Of a stretch of DNA of 64,000 bases, positions 57,507 to 64,000 are shown one piece after another; position 1 is the first letter of the stretch, and each line of letters begins with the position of its first letter. Source of the DNA: Rugamonas fusca (GTDB taxonomy: Bacteria > Pseudomonadota > Gammaproteobacteria > Burkholderiales > Burkholderiaceae_D); the NCBI RefSeq assembly GCF_014042365.1, contig NZ_JACEZS010000009.1, forward strand, positions 62,001-126,000, read 5' to 3'. The notes under the pieces are model-generated. The model had not been told where the DNA came from. It searched no databases and worked only from the letters and a program-made list of their open reading frames with translations. The position numbers and the translations under genes are program-made.

Positions 57507-58847
57507 CTACACGCCGGCCGGGAAGGTTTCCGGCGCCTCGCCCGGTTCCGGCTGGCGGGCGCCCTCGGGGCCATCCAGCGGCGTAAGCGCGTGGCTGGTA
57601 TCGATGTGCAGCACGGCGTCGAACTGTTCGGCCAGGCGGGCCGTCAGATAATGGCTGTGCAGTTCCGTGGCCGGCTGGTAGATCACGCCGATGGCGCGCT
57701 GCAGGTGCTCCCTGGGCAGCAGGTGGCCGGCGCCGCCTTCGCCGTGCAGCGGCAGCAGCATGCGTTCCACGCCGGTCCGGTGCAGCAGGGCTTCGTAGCT
57801 GTCGGCATGGGCCGGCCGCACCTGCATGGTTTCCCACGCGCCATTCCAGCTGGAGGCGGCCGTCACGGTGCCCTGGTAGGTGCTTATGCCGACCGCATAC
57901 ACCTGTTTGTCGTACAGCTGGCGCACCAGCTGGCCCACGTTCCACTGGCCCTGTTCGGCTGCGTCCGTGGCACGCGCGTCGCCCAGGTGCGAGTTGTGGG
58001 CCCACACGACGATGCGGGCCGCCTCGCCATTGCGGTGCGACAGGTAATGCTCGAGCGCTTCCAGCGTCATCGTCATGTGGCGGTCGCGCACGTTCCATGA
58101 CGCCACCCGGTCCTGGAACATGATGCGGTAATACTGCTCGGCGTTGGCCACCAGGCTGGCGTTCTGCTGCGCGTAGAAGAAGGCGTCGCTGCCTTCGGCG
58201 TCCGCGTGGTGCAGGTAGTGCGCGCCCTGGCGGTGCATGTCGCGCAGTTGCGCCAGCACGGCCAGTTCGCACGACGGGCTCAAGCCCAGGCCGGCCGCGT
58301 AGCCGTAATCCTGGCTGTCGTGGCGGTAGCGGTCGAAGCAGGCGTAGCGCTGGCGGGCCCGTTCGGCCGCCGCCGGGTCGGTCTGGTCCAGGTAGTGCAG
58401 CACGGCTTCGATGGAGGCGAACATGCTGTACAGGTCCAGGCCGTAGAAGCCGACCGGATGGGCGCCCGGCAGCAGCGCGCTGTTGTAGTCGCGCAGCCAG
58501 TCCACCAGGTCCGCCGTTTCCGAATTGCGCCACATCCAGGTGGGGAAACGCTTGAAACCGGCCAGCGCGCTTTCGGCGTCCGCGTCATCGCTGCAGCCGC
58601 GCAGGTAGCGGTGCACGCGGTAGGCGTCGGGCCAGTCGGCCTCGACGGCGACGGCGGAGAAATTGCATTCGCTGATCAGCCGTTGCGTGATGCGCGCGCG
58701 TTCGTGGTAGAACTCTTGCGTGCCGTGGGTACACTCGCCCAGCAGGACGATGCGCGCCTCGCCTATCCGTTCCAGCAAGCCGTCGTAATCGCCTTCCTCG
58801 CCGCTGATGATGTGGGCACAGGAAGCGATAGCCTGGATGTTGCTCAT
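57507..58847 (-). CDS. erythromycin esterase family protein
   Basis: The protein has 446 residues. It carries the family's conserved active-site region: LGECTHGTQEFYHERARIT with the putative catalytic His, VEADWPDAYRVHRYLRG, and later VVWAHNSHLGDARATD. The family includes EreA/EreB macrolide esterases but most chromosomal members, like this one, have unknown substrates. There is no signal peptide. The ATG at 58847 is chosen over an upstream frame that begins at 58895. It is convergent with phaB. A real role in antibiotic resistance should not be assumed. Confidence 0.85.
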   Translation of the reverse strand: MSNIQAIASCAHIISGEEGDYDGLLERIGEARIVLLGECTHGTQEFYHERARITQRLISECNFSAVAVEADWPDAYRVHRYLRGCSDDADAESALAGFKRFPTWMWRNSETADLVDWLRDYNSALLPGAHPVGFYGLDLYSMFASIEAVLHYLDQTDPAAAERARQRYACFDRYRHDSQDYGYAAGLGLSPSCELAVLAQLRDMHRQGAHYLHHADAEGSDAFFYAQQNASLVANAEQYYRIMFQDRVASWNVRDRHMTMTLEALEHYLSHRNGEAARIVVWAHNSHLGDARATDAAEQGQWNVGQLVRQLYDKQVYAVGISTYQGTVTAASSWNGAWETMQVRPAHADSYEALLHRTGVERMLLPLHGEGGAGHLLPREHLQRAIGVIYQPATELHSHYLTARLAEQFDAVLHIDTSHALTPLDGPEGARQPEPGEAPETFPAGV

Positions 58848-59055
58848 GATGTTCTCCCGCTGGCAAAGCTCAGCTTGCACGCTCAGCTTGCACAATAAGA
58901 CCAGAGGCGGTCTGGCGCAGCCGGGAAATGTGACGCAAATCAGGTGCTTGCGTAAAACCGCCCATGCCCCATTCTACGCCGCCATGCGTGACAAGGGCCA
59001 GCGCGCAACGTGGTTGTGCGGCGGCAGGGAAAGATGCGGAAAATTCACATGCTTT

Positions 59056-59069
59056 CTGATCTAGGTCAA
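59056..59069. promoter_or_regulatory. weak FNR-like box upstream of the esterase-family gene
   Basis: CTGATCTAGGTCAA matches TTGAT-N4-ATCAA at eight of ten positions. It is 209 bp upstream of the esterase-family start and could be chance; it is listed because stronger boxes occur nearby. Confidence 0.3.
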
Positions 59070-59118
59070 ACGCGGTGCTGCGCGCCGGGCTGGCCGCGCC
59101 CACAATGAAGCAACGGTA

Positions 59119-59346
59119 TCAGTTCAGCGTGCGGCGGGCCTGTATCCAGCGGTGGATGTCTTCCCGCACCAGCACATCGCGACTGGCATCGAGCACGTAT
59201 TTGTAGCCCTGGAACAGGAAGTCGTCGTTGGCATCGCAACCGAGTGCGCGGGCGCCGTGGATCTCCACCGGCGCGGCGCCGGACAGGGGGCATTCGCGCA
59301 ATAATTGCTGCAATGAGGGTTGGGCGTTCGATGATGTCGTATGCAT
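59119..59346 (-). CDS. small hypothetical protein
   Basis: The protein has 75 residues beginning MHTTSSNAQPSLQQLLRECP and ending IHRWIQARRTLN. It is soluble and has two Cys. The middle reads GARALGCDANDDFLFQGYKY, which looks like a real folded protein, but I do not recognise the family. The ATG at 59346 is chosen over a TTG 30 bases upstream; neither has a strong ribosome site. It is divergent from the ribonucleotide reductase gene, and the perfect FNR box (59464-59477) lies 118 bp upstream of it, so it may belong to the same oxygen-responsive set. Confidence 0.55.
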   Translation of the reverse strand: MHTTSSNAQPSLQQLLRECPLSGAAPVEIHGARALGCDANDDFLFQGYKYVLDASRDVLVREDIHRWIQARRTLN

Positions 59347-59701
59347 GGCTGGCTGCTCGCGTAGGTGAGAAATCAACGGGCTGACGGCTTCACAATATCA
59401 CCGCCCATCACGCGTGGAAATAGCGGCACGATAGAAAGCGGCAGTAAAAAAATCATGGGTTTTTTGATGACGATCAAAGTTCAAAAATGCATGTGACAGG
59501 CGTGTTTTGCGCCGACGGAAAACAGTCGTTTAGATTCATCGGTTTAGGGTGGAAAGCGCAGACAACACCTGACATGACGCGCGGCGATGTTGCGTGACGA
59601 TTAGCAACAGCCGGTGGCGCGCAGGCCGTTGCGCTGCGACGGAAATGCAACGTTTATTTTATCGATGCACCAGTTTGAATCATCTTCCCAGGGAGCATGC
59701 C
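59347..59701. other. 355-bp control region upstream of the class II ribonucleotide reductase
   Basis: There is no gene here. It contains a perfect FNR box (59464-59477), a poly-A/poly-T patch at 59446-59465, and GGGAG 8 bp before the nrdJ start. I looked for a cobalamin-riboswitch B12 box, since the enzyme uses B12, and saw none. Confidence 0.55.
59464..59477. promoter_or_regulatory. perfect FNR/Anr box upstream of nrdJ
   Basis: TTGATGACGATCAA matches the TTGAT-N4-ATCAA consensus exactly. It lies 225 bp upstream of nrdJ and 118 bp upstream of the small divergent gene, so its target direction is open. An oxygen-independent reductase is a logical target. Confidence 0.75.
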
Positions 59702-61489
59702 ATGAACGATCATCATTTGACGGAACCTATCGCAGCCATGGTGTGGCGGGCCCGTTATGGCGGCGGGCCGGACGGCGACGCCAACGTCCAGGCCAGCTGG
59801 TCCCGGGTGGCGCTGGCCCTGGCGGCGCCCGAGGCGCGCGACCGCGACGCGTGGCGCGCCCGCTTTGAACAGGTGCTCACGCAGTTCCGCTTCCTGCCTG
59901 GCGGACGCATCCTGGCCGGCGCCGGCCGCACCCATGGCGCCACGCTGTTCAACTGTTTCGCCTCCGGCACCTTGCCCGATGCGCTGGACGGCATCTTCTC
60001 CGCGTTGGGCGAGGCGGTGGTCACGCTGCAGGCCGGCGGCGGCGTCGGTTGCGACTTCTCGCCCGTGCGCCCGGCCGGCGCGCGCGCCGAGCGCAGCGGC
60101 AATACGGCGGCCGGCCCGCTGGCCTTCATGCGCGTGTGGGACGCGGCGGCCAGCGCGCTGTCCCAGCCGGGCGGACGCGGGCCGGCCATGCTGGCGGCCC
60201 TGCGTTGCGACCATCCCGATATTGAAGCGTTCATCGACGCCAAGCGCGGCGGCACGCTCAGCCATTTCAACCTGTCCGTGCTGGTCACCGATGAATTCAT
60301 GCGCGCCGTGGAGGAAGATGGCCCATGGTCGCTGGTGTTCCCGGCCAGCGGCCACGCGCCGGTGGCGGACCTGCCTGTCTGCGAGCGGGTCTGGTCCGGC
60401 ACGGATGCGCCCCAGCCATGCCAGGTGTGGGCCACGCTGCCGGCGCGCGCCTTGTGGCAACGGTTGTTGCGGGCCGCGTTCGACAGCGGCGAGCCGGGCG
60501 TGATCTTCATCGACCACGTGCAGCGCGCCAACAACCTGCGCGGCCATGAGCAGATCGCCGTGTGCAACCCGTGCGGCGAAGTGCCGCTGCCGCCGCATGG
60601 CGCCTGCAACCTCGGTTCGCTCAACCTGACCCAGTTCGTGCACGAGCCGTTCGGCCAGCATCCCAAGCTGGACCTGGCCGCGTTGGCCGACGCGGCCACG
60701 GTGGCCACCCGCATGCTCGACAATGTGTATGACGTGTCGGCCTGGCCGCTCAAGGCCCAGTCCACCGTGGCCCATGCCACGCGCCGGCTGGGCTTGGGCA
60801 TCACGGGACTGGGCGATGCGCTGGCCATGCTGGGCGTGCGTTATGGCGACGATCACGCGCTGGAACTGGCCGACGTCATCATGCGCACGGTCAGCCATGC
60901 GGCCTACCGGGCCTCGATCGCGCTGGCCGATGAGCGCGGCGCGTTCCCGGCCTACGACGCGGCCAGCTACCTGGGCAGCGATTTCATCCAGACGCTGCCG
61001 CCAGAGTTGATCGACAGTATCTGGAAGCACGGCATCCGCAACAGCCACCTGACGGCGCTGGCGCCGGCCGGCGGCATCAGCGTGCTGGCCAACAATGTGT
61101 CGAGCGGGGTGGAGCCCATCTTCGCGTTGCGCCAGCAGCGCACCATGCGCCGCGACGATGGCAGCCGGCACACGGTGGACGCCGCCGATTATGCGTGGAC
61201 GCTGTTCCGGCGCCTGCACGGGCAAGGCGCGCCGCTGCCGCCGGCGCTGGTCGAGGCGTGCGACATCGATCCGCTGCGCCAGTTGCAGATGGTGTCGCGG
61301 TTGCAGGCCCACGTGGACCAGGGCATCTCGAAGACGCTCAACCTGGCGCCCGGCACCAGCTTCGCGGAATTCGAATCGCTGTACATGGAGGCGTGGCAGC
61401 TGGGCTTGAAGGGTTGCACCGTGTACCGGCCGGAGGCGGCCATCGGCGACGCGCCACTGCGCATGGCCGAGACGGGGTGTGGCGGCTGA
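59702..61489 (+). CDS. nrdJ: adenosylcobalamin-dependent (class II) ribonucleotide reductase
   Basis: The 595-residue protein makes deoxyribonucleotides with a B12-derived radical, so it needs no oxygen and no small subunit. The active-site Cys of the radical step and its partners are visible: LFNCFASGT, CNPCGEVPLPPHGACNLGSLNL (NPCGE with the Cys and Glu pair, and the later GAC Cys), and the phosphate-site APAGGISVLANNVSSGVEP. The C-terminal tail is short and ends TGCGG, with only one Cys where many homologues have a Cys pair for re-reduction. There is no ATP cone at the N-terminus. GGGAG precedes the ATG. A perfect FNR box lies upstream. Confidence 0.9.
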   Translation: MNDHHLTEPIAAMVWRARYGGGPDGDANVQASWSRVALALAAPEARDRDAWRARFEQVLTQFRFLPGGRILAGAGRTHGATLFNCFASGTLPDALDGIFSALGEAVVTLQAGGGVGCDFSPVRPAGARAERSGNTAAGPLAFMRVWDAAASALSQPGGRGPAMLAALRCDHPDIEAFIDAKRGGTLSHFNLSVLVTDEFMRAVEEDGPWSLVFPASGHAPVADLPVCERVWSGTDAPQPCQVWATLPARALWQRLLRAAFDSGEPGVIFIDHVQRANNLRGHEQIAVCNPCGEVPLPPHGACNLGSLNLTQFVHEPFGQHPKLDLAALADAATVATRMLDNVYDVSAWPLKAQSTVAHATRRLGLGITGLGDALAMLGVRYGDDHALELADVIMRTVSHAAYRASIALADERGAFPAYDAASYLGSDFIQTLPPELIDSIWKHGIRNSHLTALAPAGGISVLANNVSSGVEPIFALRQQRTMRRDDGSRHTVDAADYAWTLFRRLHGQGAPLPPALVEACDIDPLRQLQMVSRLQAHVDQGISKTLNLAPGTSFAEFESLYMEAWQLGLKGCTVYRPEAAIGDAPLRMAETGCGG

Positions 61490-61587
61490 GGCGCGGGTGT
61501 GCCCGGAATGGCACGATGGCGGGCCCGGCAGTGCGTCCGGGACAAACAGCTATTTCGATTCTGGGCATTTCAAGCGATAATCGAGTC

Positions 61588-62439
61588 ATGCCAGCAATTA
61601 TCGCCTTCCTCCGCCTGTCCGTTCCGCCGTTGCGCCGTTCGTCCCCGCCATTGTTTCGCGCCCCGGCCTTGATGCTGGCGCTGGCCGCCTGCGCGGGCGC
61701 GCATGCGGGGCCTGCCAGCGTCTACCTGGAACAAATGACGTCGCCCGAACTGCGCGAGCGCATCGCGGCCGGCGCCAGCACCGTGCTGGTGCCCGTGGGC
61801 GGCACGGAGCAGAGCGGCCCCTACATCGTGCTGGGCAAGCACAATGGCCGCGCGCACCTGCTGGCCGGCCGGATCGCCGAACGGCTGGGCAACGCCGTCG
61901 TCGCACCGACGGTCAGCTACGTCCCGGAAGGCAGCATCCGGCCGCCGGCCGCCCACATGCGCTACGCCGGCACCATCTCCATTCCCGACAGCGCGTTCGA
62001 CGCCATGCTCGACGCCACAGCGCGCAGCCTGTGCCAGCACGGCTTGCGCCAGGTGGTGCTGCTGGGCGACCATGGCGGCTACCAGAAGAACCTGGAGCGC
62101 GTGGCGCAGCACGTGAACAAGGCCGGCGACGCCGGCTGCCACGTCTATGCGCCGCCCGAGTATTACCAGGCCGCGTCGGAAGGCTTTGGGGCGCTGCTGC
62201 GCAAGCGCGGCTACAGCGCCGCCGAAATCGGCGCCCACGCGGGGCTGGCCGACGTGTCGCTCAGCCTCGCGCTCGACCCGGCTCAGGTGCGCAGCGCCGC
62301 GCTGGCCCATGGTCCCACGCCCGGCGATGGCGTGGCCGGCGATCCGCGCCGCGCCAGCGCCGAGCTGGGCCAGTTGGGCGTGCAGCAGATTATCGAGGCC
62401 ACGGTGGGGGCGATCAAACGCTTGCCGCCGGCCCATTGA
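61588..62439 (+). CDS. exported creatininase-family protein
   Basis: The protein has 283 residues with an N-terminal signal peptide of about 42 residues (hydrophobic ALMLALAACAGAHA; possible cleavage after AHA, or a lipobox LAAC). The body is a creatininase fold: VLVPVGGTEQSGP, AHMRYAGTISIPDSAF and LLGDHGGYQKN. In creatininase the metal ligands come from an EQHGxHLPLxTD block; here this reads EQSGPYIVLGKHN, so the first His and the Asp are replaced. The enzyme may use a different metal set or have changed function. It is followed by a YncE-like gene in the same direction. Cleavage of an extracytoplasmic amide is only an inference. Confidence 0.78.
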   Translation: MPAIIAFLRLSVPPLRRSSPPLFRAPALMLALAACAGAHAGPASVYLEQMTSPELRERIAAGASTVLVPVGGTEQSGPYIVLGKHNGRAHLLAGRIAERLGNAVVAPTVSYVPEGSIRPPAAHMRYAGTISIPDSAFDAMLDATARSLCQHGLRQVVLLGDHGGYQKNLERVAQHVNKAGDAGCHVYAPPEYYQAASEGFGALLRKRGYSAAEIGAHAGLADVSLSLALDPAQVRSAALAHGPTPGDGVAGDPRRASAELGQLGVQQIIEATVGAIKRLPPAH

Positions 62440-62491
62440 ATACCGCATATTGAACGCATATTGAACTAACTGTTTATCGAGGAAACCCAGG

Positions 62492-63784
62492 ATGCATTTA
62501 CCTGTCAAACACACCGCACGCATTCCCGCCCGCCTGGGCCTGGCCGCGCTGGCCATTGCTGCCATCGGCGGCGAGGCCGGCGTGTACGCCGCCACCCAGG
62601 CCAATTCGTCGGCCCCGGCCGGCCCTGCGGCATCGTCCGCACCGGCGACCGTGGCCGGCATGCCGCCCGTGGTCGATGCCAGCAACCTGTACAGCGAAAC
62701 CGGCTCCAGCCACGTGAGCGCTGCCGTCAAGGGCGACCTGGAACGCATCTACGTGCCCAACCTGCGCTCGAACGACGTCAGCGTGATCGACCCGTCCAGC
62801 ATGAAAGTGGTGGACCGCTTCAAGGTAGGCCGCGCGCCGCAGCACATCGTGCCGTCGTGGGACTTGCGCACGCTGTGGGTGGCCAACAACGCCGAGCGCT
62901 ATGACGACGGCAGCCTGACCCCGATCGATCCGCGCACCGGCAAGCCTGGCGCGGCCATCAAGGTCGACGATCCCTACAACCTGTACTTTTCGCCCGACGG
63001 CAAATCGGCCATCGTGGTGGCCGAAGCCAAGCACCGGCTGGACTTCCGCGATCCGCGCACGCTGGCGCTGCAGTATTCGATCGAGACGCCCAAGTGCGGC
63101 GGCATCAACCATGCCGACTTCTCGATGGATGGCAGCTACGCGCTGTTCACCTGCGAATTCGACGGCAGCCTGGTCAAGATCGACCTGGTCAACCGCAGCG
63201 TGCTCGGCTACCTGAAGCTGAACATGCCGGCTACCCGCTACAAGGACGTGCCGACCCTGGCCGGCCCCGGCGCCACGGAAATCTGCAGCTCGAAGAAGGG
63301 CATGCCACAGGACATACGCATCTCGCCTGACGGCAAGCGCTTCTACGTGGCCGACATGGAGGCGGACGGCGTGCACGTGGTCGATGGCGCCACCTTCAAG
63401 GAGACGGGCTTCATTGCCACCGGCGTGGCCGCGCACGGCCTGTACCCCAGCCGCGACGGCAAGAGCCTGTACGTGGCCAACCGCGGTTCGCACAAGATCC
63501 ACGGCCCGCGCAACGGCAAGGGCAGCGTGACGGTGATCGATTTCGCCAGCGGCAAGATCACGGCGCAGTGGCCGATTCCCGGCGGCGGCAGCCCGGACAT
63601 GGGCAACGTGAGCGTGGACGGCAAGTCGCTGTGGCTGTCGGGCCGCTATGACGACGTGGTGTATCGCATCAACACGGAAACGGGCGCCGTGGCCAAGGTC
63701 AAGGTGGGCCAGGAGCCGCACGGCCTGACCGTGTGGCCGCTGCCGGGCCGTTATTCGCTGGGCCATACGGGCAACCTGCGTTAA
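62492..63784 (+). CDS. YncE-like seven-bladed beta-propeller protein, exported
   Basis: The protein has 430 residues. A long signal peptide or anchor covers about residues 1-34, followed by an Ala/Ser/Pro-rich linker to about 60. The remainder is a YVTN/YncE-type propeller with repeated blade motifs such as RIYVPNLRSNDVSVIDPSSM, DGKRFYVADMEADGVHVVDG and DGKSLYVANRGSHKIHG. Such proteins bind DNA, heme-like ligands or partner proteins; relatives with this architecture occur next to nitrite and quinoprotein genes. Two Cys pairs (KCGG and ICSS) may be structural. It lies 52 bp after the creatininase-family gene and 63 bp before the truncated gene, so the three are probably cotranscribed. Confidence 0.8.
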   Translation: MHLPVKHTARIPARLGLAALAIAAIGGEAGVYAATQANSSAPAGPAASSAPATVAGMPPVVDASNLYSETGSSHVSAAVKGDLERIYVPNLRSNDVSVIDPSSMKVVDRFKVGRAPQHIVPSWDLRTLWVANNAERYDDGSLTPIDPRTGKPGAAIKVDDPYNLYFSPDGKSAIVVAEAKHRLDFRDPRTLALQYSIETPKCGGINHADFSMDGSYALFTCEFDGSLVKIDLVNRSVLGYLKLNMPATRYKDVPTLAGPGATEICSSKKGMPQDIRISPDGKRFYVADMEADGVHVVDGATFKETGFIATGVAAHGLYPSRDGKSLYVANRGSHKIHGPRNGKGSVTVIDFASGKITAQWPIPGGGSPDMGNVSVDGKSLWLSGRYDDVVYRINTETGAVAKVKVGQEPHGLTVWPLPGRYSLGHTGNLR

Positions 63785-63847
63785 TCGCATCGCATCGCCC
63801 CGCCGGCGCCAGTTGGCGGGGCATGGCGAAACTGGGGAGGGTAGGGC

Positions 63848-64000
63848 ATGCAAGCAAGCGAGCAATCGTGTGACCCGGCCGGCCTGCCGGCGCCACTGCG
63901 GCGCTGCGTGGACGGTTTCACGGCGCTGGCCGACGCCGGCGCTACCGAGCAGGAATTCGTGCAGCAGGGCGGCGCGCTGCTGGCCGCGCTGGTGGCCCGC
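63848..64000 (+). CDS. unidentified protein, N-terminal fragment (runs off window)
   Basis: The 51 codons visible begin MQASEQSCDPAGLPAPLRRC and continue with VDGFTALADAGATEQEFVQQ, an acidic helical segment. GGGGAGGG lies about 7 bp before the ATG, so the start is well supported. The helical start resembles that of some cupin-type cysteine dioxygenase relatives, but this is too short to call. Confidence 0.6.
   Translation, partial: MQASEQSCDPAGLPAPLRRCVDGFTALADAGATEQEFVQQGGALLAALVAR

Noticed and set aside
59347..59701. Cobalamin riboswitch before the B12-dependent reductase
   Set aside because: No B12-box-like sequence or suitable long structured leader is visible; the region instead holds an FNR box.

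Overview
The window reads as chromosome of a GC-rich betaproteobacterium, most likely Oxalobacteraceae (Massilia/Duganella/Janthinobacterium type). This rests on codon and GC character, gene families and the REP-like intergenic repeats; no rRNA or other species marker is present. Most of it is dense, co-directional coding sequence, with AT-richer accessory pockets at about 8.9-10.5 kb and 33.8-35.3 kb.

Region by region. (1) 0.1-8.8 kb: a DUF1302 / DUF1329 / YCF48-like / MMPL-type RND operon followed by a XylR/DmpR-type sigma-54 activator, flanked by a partial divergent LysR gene. (2) 8.9-12 kb: a decayed patch with an IS3 transposase remnant, a headless VOC-family gene and a headless acetaldehyde dehydrogenase gene that meet head to head, then an intact 4-hydroxy-2-oxovalerate aldolase. 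(3) 12-18.2 kb: an Aer-like chemoreceptor, a GlxA-type AraC regulator, a metallo-beta-lactamase-fold protein, a solute-binding protein and an MFS sugar transporter. (4) 18.3-24.9 kb: ppc-gap-pyk-eno, the lower-glycolysis and anaplerosis block. (5) 25.2-44.1 kb: sugar and sugar-acid catabolism. It holds a LamB-like porin, galM, a Weimberg-type oxidative pentose operon (dehydratase, FAH/GguC-like protein, 2,5-dioxovalerate dehydrogenase, SDR sugar dehydrogenase), a LysR regulator, a ChvE-GguA-GguB ABC importer, and a De Ley-Doudoroff-type operon (KDGal kinase, second dehydratase, SMP-30 lactonase, KDPGal aldolase). A HigBA toxin-antitoxin pair and an AT-richer pocket interrupt it. (6) 44.2-48.4 kb: one gene for a 1,416-residue protein made almost wholly of octapeptide repeats. 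(7) 48.6-51.5 kb: DUF3297 protein, an MFS exporter with divergent LysR, and two identical tRNA-Gly(GCC) genes. (8) 51.75-64 kb: a two-subunit NAD-type formate dehydrogenase, hemerythrin, PhaB-like reductase, erythromycin-esterase family protein, class II ribonucleotide reductase, an exported creatininase-family protein, a YncE-like beta-propeller and a truncated gene. FNR/Dnr-type boxes suggest low-oxygen control of at least part of this block.

How it fits together. The porin, ChvE importer, mutarotase, dehydrogenase, lactonase, two dehydratases and two downstream branches form a complete route from periplasmic pentose or galactose to 2-oxoglutarate or pyruvate plus glyceraldehyde-3-phosphate, which the gap-eno-pyk-ppc block can process. 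Four promoters of this set (porin, Weimberg operon, ABC importer, KDGal kinase operon) carry the same ungapped element: two GATATC-like hexamers 12 bp apart, followed by a conserved ATTRG 18 bp after the second hexamer. This is strong sequence evidence for one regulon; the adjacent LysR (GbpR-like) is the natural candidate regulator. The strongest candidates for undescribed biology are this regulon element, the giant octapeptide-repeat protein, and the DUF1302/DUF1329/YCF48/RND envelope system.
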